Positions 56,914-64,000 of a DNA stretch of 64,000 bases are shown in pieces (position 1 is the stretch's first letter; the number at the start of each line of letters is the position of its first letter). Both the position numbers and the translations under genes were made by a program. A model generated the notes under the pieces. The model saw nothing but the letters and a program-made list of their open reading frames with translations, made no database searches and was not told the origin of the DNA. The stretch is from assembly GCA_947258695.1 (NCBI GenBank), contig CAMYJG010000002.1, positions 54,085-118,084 of the forward strand. The letters run 5' to 3'. This DNA comes from an uncultured Ectothiorhodospiraceae bacterium (GTDB lineage: Bacteria; Pseudomonadota; Gammaproteobacteria; UBA6429; Thiohalophilaceae).

Positions 56914-57912
56914 ATGGCAGGACAAAGTAAAGAGAAAAAAGTCACCGCGACAGAAGGTGATGATGCTCCCGATTCAGAAGAAGTCTTATTACTCGATGAA
57001 GAAGAAATTGAGGAAGAAGAGGTAGAAAAAGAAGCTTCTGAAGACGAAAAACAATTCACTCCTGGTGCCATACCCGCAAGCCAACTCGATGCCACTCGCC
57101 TGTATCTTAATGAAATAGGTTTCTCGCCACTTCTTACCGCAGAAGAAGAAGTCTATTATTCCCGTAAACTTCTGAAAGGCGATGAAGCCGCACGCAAAAA
57201 AATGATTGAATGCAATTTGCGTTTAGTTGTTAAAATTTCTCGTCGTTACCTGAACCGCGGTTTAGCCTTGTTAGATCTAATTGAAGAAGGAAACCTCGGT
57301 TTAATACGCGCGGTTGAAAAATTCGACCCGGAACGTGGTTTTCGTTTCTCAACCTATGCAACCTGGTGGATTCGACAAACCATTGAACGCGGTATTATGA
57401 ACCAGACCCGCACCATTCGTTTGCCTATCCACGTAGTAAAAGAAATTAATATCTACCTGCGAGCAGCTCGTCATCTTGCACAAACTCTTGATCACGAGCC
57501 CAGCCCTGAAGAAATTGCTGAAATGGTGGATAAACCCATCAAAGATGTGAAACGTATGTTGGGTTTAAATGAACGGACTGCGTCCGTTGATAGTCCGATG
57601 GGACCAGATTCTGAAACCTCGTTACTAGATGCCATACCCGACGAAAATAACATTGATCCTGTTGTTTTACTCCAGGATGACGATGTTAAGGTGAATATCG
57701 AAAACTGGTTAAGTCAACTCACAGAAAAACAATGTGAAGTCGTAACTCGACGTTTTGGTTTACATGGTTATGATGTTTCTACTTTAGAAGAAGTAGGCAA
57801 CAGCATTGGTGTCACCCGCGAGCGTGTACGTCAAATTCAAATTGAAGCACTACGTAAACTCAGAGAGATTCTTGAGAAAGAAGGTTTTTCAGTAGATGCG
57901 CTAATTAAGTAA
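56914..57912 (+). CDS. rpoS: RNA polymerase sigma factor RpoS
   Basis: Sigma-70 regions 2-4: [54 protein letters not shown]; acidic N-terminus; nlpD synteny. Confidence 0.94.
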   Translation: MAGQSKEKKVTATEGDDAPDSEEVLLLDEEEIEEEEVEKEASEDEKQFTPGAIPASQLDATRLYLNEIGFSPLLTAEEEVYYSRKLLKGDEAARKKMIECNLRLVVKISRRYLNRGLALLDLIEEGNLGLIRAVEKFDPERGFRFSTYATWWIRQTIERGIMNQTRTIRLPIHVVKEINIYLRAARHLAQTLDHEPSPEEIAEMVDKPIKDVKRMLGLNERTASVDSPMGPDSETSLLDAIPDENNIDPVVLLQDDDVKVNIENWLSQLTEKQCEVVTRRFGLHGYDVSTLEEVGNSIGVTRERVRQIQIEALRKLREILEKEGFSVDALIK

Positions 57913-57921
57913 TAACTTGAT

Positions 57922-58566
57922 TTAACTTAATGATAGCTTTACTAAAATTAAACCCACGAGAAAAAAAATAGAAGTCATTAATAACCACCAATAATTAGTG
58001 TCTTGGGCGCCAGGAATTAAAACGGTATTATTATTTTTCCGATCATAGTAAACGTTAACTTTTTCATTTATGTTTGGAAAATTATCAAGTATTTTTTGTG
58101 CATCTTGAGAGTTTGTGCTGCATCCTCTATTCGCGAAGTCAATTTTTGTTGACTTATAAACCTGATTGTCAGCTTTATAAACATATTCAATCTTTGGGCA
58201 GACAGCTCGTGTGCTTTCAGAATAAACATCAGTACGAGTACTTAAGTGAGATGTAAGTCCTGTAGTAGTAGATTTGCTAATGATTTTTCCTGGTATAATT
58301 TCCCAATTCACAGAGTCATTTGCTATGTTGTATTCTGTAAACCAGGTGTTTATTCCCCATAAGCCACCTAACAATGGAATTAGACTTAAAAATACAAAGA
58401 AAAATTTTATATTGGTTGACGTGGAATTAGTTGATTGGTTATCCATATAATGGTTTTCAGTAATTATGATGTTGTTAGTATTTTCTGTGTTTTTTAAAAA
58501 AAATCCGATAGCAATATTTAGAATTATTGTTATAAATATGAGTGAAAATATCTGCTTGGATGCCAT
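57922..58566 (-). CDS. Membrane protein, DUF3592-like
   Basis: Several hydrophobic segments flanking a soluble region with VNVYYDRKNNNTVLIPG; 1 bp downstream of the preceding ORF. Confidence 0.65.
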   Translation of the reverse strand: MASKQIFSLIFITIILNIAIGFFLKNTENTNNIIITENHYMDNQSTNSTSTNIKFFFVFLSLIPLLGGLWGINTWFTEYNIANDSVNWEIIPGKIISKSTTTGLTSHLSTRTDVYSESTRAVCPKIEYVYKADNQVYKSTKIDFANRGCSTNSQDAQKILDNFPNINEKVNVYYDRKNNNTVLIPGAQDTNYWWLLMTSIFFLVGLILVKLSLS

Positions 58567-58567
58567 A

Positions 58568-59572
58568 TTATCTTGTTAATATCCATTTTTTATTTTTACG
58601 CCTAAATTTGAAGTCATACGATTGAGTCCCGTTTCCAGATTTAAAACGTAAGGCAATTGCAGGAGTATTGTTCTCTCTATATAAACCAGCTATTTTATTG
58701 TTTTCCTCTACGATAATGTTTACATAAGTCTTTTTAAGTCCTACAAGCTCAAGTGTATTATCTTCAGATGCATCCTTAAGTGATGATATGAGATTATTAT
58801 GAGCTGTGCCTGTTGGTGCATAAAAGGCTGTGTCTAGTTCATGATTTCTTTCACTAACTAAATTACTTAGCGCATCAAAATTCTTGTTTGATATAGCGGT
58901 TTGTATTATTAAGTATTCATCTAGTAAATTTTGTATCTCGTTATAATACTCATCGTCGGTCATGCTATCATAGTCTGGCAGTTCATCGCTTTCAAAAAAG
59001 CCCCACAAAGGGAAAGGGGCGGGTATTTGAATATAACGGCTAAATTTTAACGCCCCTTCATAGTCATGAATTTTTTCAGTTATAATATCTTCAACTGTAA
59101 TAATACCGTCATCTGCAGTAGTTAATTTTTGGTTAATATTGTATTTTCCACTTAATGAGCTAGAGCCAATATAGTTTTCAAGACCACCTTTAAATATAAT
59201 GGTTGATAACGTGTGTTTGATGTCAGGGTTATTCTTAGCGTGAACATTCAATTGTATAGAAATTGAAGAGTTTTGGTTTATTTCTTCTTTAGGTTTAGCT
59301 GGTAAAATACCAAGTTCTATTTTATTTTTACCACTTCTTATTAAGTGGTTTATAGGGAAGTTTGTGCTTGATTGACCATCTTCATCATAATCTCTTAGTA
59401 TAGAGACGCCATTTATATTGATATCATGTTTTATTGCATAAGAATCAACTTGTAGGGTAAATACAGGTTGATTTTCTAATATGTTCATTTTTTTTCCTTC
59501 CGCATGTGTTTTATTGTTCGCAAGTGCAGTAGCACTAAAGAGTAAACTGAGTAATACGATTTTTTTTATCAT
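58568..59572 (-). CDS. Hypothetical exported protein
   Basis: Signal peptide MIKKIVLLSLLFSATALANNKTHA from ATG at 59572; 1 bp after the preceding gene; no recognised enzymatic motif. Confidence 0.75.
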   Translation of the reverse strand: MIKKIVLLSLLFSATALANNKTHAEGKKMNILENQPVFTLQVDSYAIKHDININGVSILRDYDEDGQSSTNFPINHLIRSGKNKIELGILPAKPKEEINQNSSISIQLNVHAKNNPDIKHTLSTIIFKGGLENYIGSSSLSGKYNINQKLTTADDGIITVEDIITEKIHDYEGALKFSRYIQIPAPFPLWGFFESDELPDYDSMTDDEYYNEIQNLLDEYLIIQTAISNKNFDALSNLVSERNHELDTAFYAPTGTAHNNLISSLKDASEDNTLELVGLKKTYVNIIVEENNKIAGLYRENNTPAIALRFKSGNGTQSYDFKFRRKNKKWILTR

Positions 59573-59573
59573 T

Positions 59574-61745
59574 TTATAAATTGATACCTGTGACAGGTGT
59601 ATTCCCTTTATCGTTCTTTGGCCACTCTTGTGGATCAAAAAATTGGTGTAATTTTTTTAATCTATCTTCTTTTAATTTTGTGTTTTTTTGTACATCATTT
59701 GCAGCTGAAGCCCTTGCACCACTTGAACCTCTGCGTCTAGTTGTTTCTTGTGTATCATTATTTTCAATTTGAGCAGATCCAATTTCAGCATAATAGGTAT
59801 AATATAATGCAGCACCTGTAAATTTAAAACTCCCACCGAGAGCAGGTTTGTTATCAGCGGTTGTTGCAAATAATGTAAGAGTACCACCAATGCCTTCGCC
59901 TACGCTATTTGCTCCTTTCAAGTGTAGCTCTGCGCCCATTACTATTTTTACTCTAAATATTTTTGTTTCACCCTGAATTTTTCCTTCCAGGCCAATATTT
60001 AATGAGGCAGATGTTTCGCTTGTTTTATCCCCTTTTTTTGAGAGCCATTTTTCTTTAGCATTTTTTTCCCATTTTAAAGTTGCTGATAGACCGCCTGAAA
60101 CTACCACTTCTAATGCTACAATAGCCTTCGCATTTATGGTTTTAGTTCCTACACCTTTTGCAGCTTTAATTTTTACTCTGCGTAAAAATTCACCAAATGG
60201 TCCTCCTACACCAGTAATAAACCAATCTAGTATATCAGTACGGACATCAGCTTTAAGTAAAGGATTAAAGCCAAAATTTATGTCTCCCCCGACATCAATC
60301 TCATGATTACCTGAAGCTTCTTTCAGCTCTATATTTCCACCTAATGAGATACTTGGCCAATCTACATTAAATTTTATTAATCCAATTTCTTTATCCTGTT
60401 CAGTTTTTGCATCAGGATTAGACATTGTTTTAAATTCACTAAGCCGCTTTACAATATTATCGACTTTTTCGTGAAGTTCAGGGAAATATTTATCGATTTG
60501 TTCACTGCTGCTTGTTTCAAAAGCCCAGTTTTTTTCTCCTACATTTCCATTAATATTCGCGGCGAGTTTTAGTGCCGCGTTATCTTTATCTTTTTCAGTA
60601 TATCCAAAACTTATACTTCCACCCCATTTGAATGTGGGAAAGGCATGTATTTTTGCTTCATGCCGATCATTGCAACTGCTACATCCTTTATTCTTAATGA
60701 TGTAAGTTTGATAATCTAGCCCATCAAGATCTGGGATTAAGTAATATTTTAAAAAATCAATAAAGTTATCAGGCTTTTTATCATTTACTTTTGGTAAAGC
60801 ATCAAAAGTTACAGGGCTAGAATTGAATGTGTCGTTTATATTATCACCATAAACTTTAATTGAAGGACATTGATCGTTGCCATTAACGCAACTTCCAGCG
60901 AAATCAATTGTCATTTTGTCTGGATCACCCGGTTTAGCTAGAACTTGTATTACTTTCTCGCTACCATTAAAGTTATTGGGTGAGTTGATAGCATCAAGTT
61001 GATAATTTCTTGAAGCATGTGAGCACTTAATGTTTAGCTCTGAAACATCGCATACAGGCGTTTCATTACCATTGTGAGGGCCAAGTCCAGCATCTTGATT
61101 GTTAGTATTAGAGTCAGTAGTTTCTTCCTGTTTTGAAGGTGGTGCTGATGATGTTTTATCAACAATAATAACTACATTGCCAGATGCTATCTCATTTGCG
61201 ATTGCGTCTATAGTTTCAGATGGATTAACTTTTGCCGTGTTAGGAACTGAAACATTTAATTCTTTAGCAATTGTAGATAAATCTTCGTTGCTGGCGCTTA
61301 GTGATGTTATGAAGTCTTTAGTTCTATCACTATTTTCGAAGTATTTAACTTCTGCTACGTTATTGACAAGCAGTGTGCTGCCGGGTTCAAATCGGTATTG
61401 TGTATTATCAGTAGATTTAAGAACTCTTTTTTCTGGAGGATGCTCAAAAGCATCTAAAATTTTAACTGGGTAAAATCTTAATTGATCTCGAATCATTAAG
61501 TGACTAATTTCTTTTTCTATATCCGCTGGGCCACAAAATTGTGATTGACTAATATTACCACACTGGTGAATTATCTCTTTCCAGTATTCGTGAGTAACTG
61601 AAATACTATTTATGAATTGACGTGCACTACTTTCATCCCGGAATGATATAGGGATTATAGATGATTGAATCATGCCTTCACGTGGGAGGTGAATCTTATA
61701 GGATTCTCCGGACATGTGTTTAACAACTAATTTATGTGCACTCAT
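59574..61745 (-). CDS. Large hypothetical protein downstream of tssH; candidate T6SS cargo/accessory protein
   Basis: 723 aa, no signal peptide; Cys-containing middle (GCSSCNDRHEAKIHAFP); beta-rich alternating C-terminal half; RBS AAGGAAG; same strand as tssH, 66 bp downstream. Confidence 0.8.
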   Translation of the reverse strand: MSAHKLVVKHMSGESYKIHLPREGMIQSSIIPISFRDESSARQFINSISVTHEYWKEIIHQCGNISQSQFCGPADIEKEISHLMIRDQLRFYPVKILDAFEHPPEKRVLKSTDNTQYRFEPGSTLLVNNVAEVKYFENSDRTKDFITSLSASNEDLSTIAKELNVSVPNTAKVNPSETIDAIANEIASGNVVIIVDKTSSAPPSKQEETTDSNTNNQDAGLGPHNGNETPVCDVSELNIKCSHASRNYQLDAINSPNNFNGSEKVIQVLAKPGDPDKMTIDFAGSCVNGNDQCPSIKVYGDNINDTFNSSPVTFDALPKVNDKKPDNFIDFLKYYLIPDLDGLDYQTYIIKNKGCSSCNDRHEAKIHAFPTFKWGGSISFGYTEKDKDNAALKLAANINGNVGEKNWAFETSSSEQIDKYFPELHEKVDNIVKRLSEFKTMSNPDAKTEQDKEIGLIKFNVDWPSISLGGNIELKEASGNHEIDVGGDINFGFNPLLKADVRTDILDWFITGVGGPFGEFLRRVKIKAAKGVGTKTINAKAIVALEVVVSGGLSATLKWEKNAKEKWLSKKGDKTSETSASLNIGLEGKIQGETKIFRVKIVMGAELHLKGANSVGEGIGGTLTLFATTADNKPALGGSFKFTGAALYYTYYAEIGSAQIENNDTQETTRRRGSSGARASAANDVQKNTKLKEDRLKKLHQFFDPQEWPKNDKGNTPVTGINL

Positions 61746-61811
61746 TTATTCTTCCTTGAGCATTAAAATAGCCCAAACCAAAGTTTCGGCTATAGTTATA
61801 TTCCTTGATTA

Positions 61812-64000
61812 TTAATTGATTGCGTAGCTAAACTGGCCTTCATCAGAGACATTGACATGAATTTCTTCTATCTCTTCATCGCCGGCCATTTTCGACAAAC
61901 ATTCTGAAGCCATTTCAGGTAACATTGTCCGAGTTAAAATATTTTCAATATTACGTGCACCGGTATCAACTTCCTGGCTACGGGCAACAATATGTAACAT
62001 AACATCATCGTCATAGCTAAATTTGGCGCCATAGTGCTCCTGAACGCGCTTTTCAATACGGTTCATATTAATTTTGCATATTTTCATTAAATTCTCATCA
62101 TTTAATGGGTAGTAGGGGATAACCGTGGTTCTACCAAGAAATGCAGGTTTGAAATAATTTAATAGCTGCGGTCTGAAGGTTTCGAGTAATACCTCTGGAT
62201 CAGGTAATTCTTCTTCCTGGGCAACGATGGCACGAATATGCTCCTCAGCTGCGTTTGATGTCATAATAATCACCGTGTTACGGAAATCGATATCACGACC
62301 TTCACCGTCTTTAATGGTGCCCTTGTCAAACAGGTTGTAGAAGATATCCTGTACTCCAGGATGAGCTTTTTCCATTTCATCGAGCAGGATAACGCTATGT
62401 GGATTACGACGAACGGCTTCGGTTAATACACCACCTTCACCATAGCCGACATAACCGGGAGGAGAACCAAGCAACATTGATACTTTATGCTCTTCCTTAA
62501 ATTCAGACATATTGATCGTCGTTACATTATGTTCACCACCATAGAGTAAATCCGCTAAGGCAAGTGCGGTTTCTGTTTTACCCACACCACTGGAACCGAC
62601 CATAAAGAACACGCCAACTGGTTTTCTTGGATCGGTTAAACCAGCACGGGATGTTTTGATACTTTCAGCTATGGCATGTAATGCATGGTCCTGGCCGATG
62701 ACACGTTGTGATAATGTAGTGCCTAAATCCAGGATTGATTGAATTTCATCAGAAATCATTTTACCAACAGGAATTCCTGTCCAGTTTGCAACAACTTCAG
62801 CAATCGCCTGGCTGTCAACATTTACCTGGATTAATGGTTCTTCCCCCTGAATTTTTGTCAGTTCATCCATGTGTTTTTGCAGGTCTTTTTTCACCTGCTT
62901 GCGTTCTTTATCAGATAAAAGCTGTGGCGCACCTTCTTTTTTTCGTTCTTCTTCTGAGAGTTTCTCCGCGTTAAAATCAGCCTCGATTTGTTTTTGTAAA
63001 GCATGAATTTGCTCTACTTTTTCCTTTTCTTTATCCCACTGCTCAATTTGTTCTTTTAAAGTTGCTTCATTTAAGATTTTGGTAACTTTGAGTTCTTTTA
63101 TTCTTTCTTCACAGTTACCCAGTGTGGCATTTTCTCTTTCTAGTGAGATAATATTAGTTTCTGCTTGATCGATCATACGGCGCGTATTTTCAATTGATGC
63201 AGGCGTTGCACTTTGACTTAAAGCAACTCGAGCACACGCGGTGTCTAATAAACTGACAGACTTGTCTGGTAATTGGCGTGAAGTAATATATCGAGTTGAG
63301 AGTTTTACGGAATCAACAATGGCTTCATCCATAATACGAACACCATGGTGATTCTGTAACATGACCGAGATGGCACGCATCATGTTGACGGCTTTTTCTT
63401 CGTCAGGCTCTTCAATTTTTACTACCTGGAAGCGACGCGTTAAGGCGGGATCGCGTTCAAAATACTTTTTGTACTCTTCCCATGTGGTTGCCGCTATTGT
63501 GCGTAGTTCACCACGGGCCAAAGCAGGCTTTAACAGGTTAGCGGCATCGCCTTGACCTTCTTTACCGCCGGCACCGATTAAGGTGTGCGCTTCATCGATA
63601 AACATAATAATAGGCTGGGGTGATGCTTTAACTTCAGCAATAACAGACTTTAAGCGGTTTTCAAATTCGCCTTTAACACTGGCACCGGCTTGTAATAAAC
63701 CAAGGTCTAAGCTTCTGACACAGACATCTTTTAATGGATCAGGAACATCTCCAGAAGCGATACGTAATGCAAAACCTTCAACCACGGCTGTTTTACCTAC
63801 ACCGGCTTCACCCGTTAAGATGGGGTTGTTTTGGCGACGACGTATCAGGATATCAATAATTTGCCTTATTTCTTCATCACGTCCAAGCACGGCATCTATT
63901 TTTCCTTGCTTGGCTGCTTCGGTCAGGTTGATGGTAAATTGATCAAGTGACGGTGATTTGCTTGGTGCAGACGGCGCATCAGAAGATGAGGTATCACCAA
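61812..64000 (-). CDS. tssH: Type VI secretion AAA+ ATPase TssH/ClpV (5' end beyond the window)
   Basis: Frame continues past the ORF-track start through SPSLDQFTINLTEAAKQGKIDAVLGRDEEIRQIIDIL; GEAGVGKTAVVEG; TIAATTWEEYKKYFERDPALTRRFQVV; VSLLDTACARVALSQ (ClpV-like rather than ClpB). Confidence 0.93.
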   Translation of the reverse strand, partial: GDTSSSDAPSAPSKSPSLDQFTINLTEAAKQGKIDAVLGRDEEIRQIIDILIRRRQNNPILTGEAGVGKTAVVEGFALRIASGDVPDPLKDVCVRSLDLGLLQAGASVKGEFENRLKSVIAEVKASPQPIIMFIDEAHTLIGAGGKEGQGDAANLLKPALARGELRTIAATTWEEYKKYFERDPALTRRFQVVKIEEPDEEKAVNMMRAISVMLQNHHGVRIMDEAIVDSVKLSTRYITSRQLPDKSVSLLDTACARVALSQSATPASIENTRRMIDQAETNIISLERENATLGNCEERIKELKVTKILNEATLKEQIEQWDKEKEKVEQIHALQKQIEADFNAEKLSEEERKKEGAPQLLSDKERKQVKKDLQKHMDELTKIQGEEPLIQVNVDSQAIAEVVANWTGIPVGKMISDEIQSILDLGTTLSQRVIGQDHALHAIAESIKTSRAGLTDPRKPVGVFFMVGSSGVGKTETALALADLLYGGEHNVTTINMSEFKEEHKVSMLLGSPPGYVGYGEGGVLTEAVRRNPHSVILLDEMEKAHPGVQDIFYNLFDKGTIKDGEGRDIDFRNTVIIMTSNAAEEHIRAIVAQEEELPDPEVLLETFRPQLLNYFKPAFLGRTTVIPYYPLNDENLMKICKINMNRIEKRVQEHYGAKFSYDDDVMLHIVARSQEVDTGARNIENILTRTMLPEMASECLSKMAGDEEIEEIHVNVSDEGQFSYAIN

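Noticed and set aside
61812-64000. Calling this gene clpB
   Set aside because: VSLLDTACARVALSQ, RTIAATTWEEYKKYFERDPALTRRFQ and a short middle coiled coil match TssH/ClpV better than ClpB.

Overview
The window is a chromosomal segment from an AT-rich gammaproteobacterium. I read about 50 intact or partial protein-coding genes. I saw no rRNA, tRNA or CRISPR array. Most of it is conserved envelope and housekeeping synteny: comEC, exbB/exbD, msbA, lpxK, ycaR; an AmrS/Memo/AMMECR1 trio; dapC-dapD-arsC-like; a rhodanese plus hybrid histidine kinase; glnD-map; rpsB-tsf-pyrH-frr-uppS-cdsA-dxr-rseP-bamA-skp-lpxD-fabZ-lpxA; lpxB; rnhB (damaged); dnaE-accA-tilS-pyrG-eno-ftsB-ispD-ispF-truD; surE-pcm-yqaA-nlpD-rpoS. 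The right end holds a type VI secretion ATPase (tssH/clpV, running off the window) with three tightly packed downstream genes of unknown function. Main points of interest: (1) a modified lipid A locus, with a GnnA/GnnB-like oxidoreductase/aminotransferase pair upstream of lpxB, an unexpected formyltransferase next to lpxA, and an LpxA with Met at the chain-length ruler position; (2) an apparently disrupted rnhB with an internal deletion and frameshift; (3) a candidate T6SS effector/immunity module; (4) ribosomal protein S2 with a long Lys/Ala-repeat tail; (5) a periplasmic rhodanese paired with a Cys-containing hybrid kinase; (6) palindromic intergenic repeats; (7) apparent CCWGG enrichment. 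All family calls come from reading motifs by eye; no database search was run.
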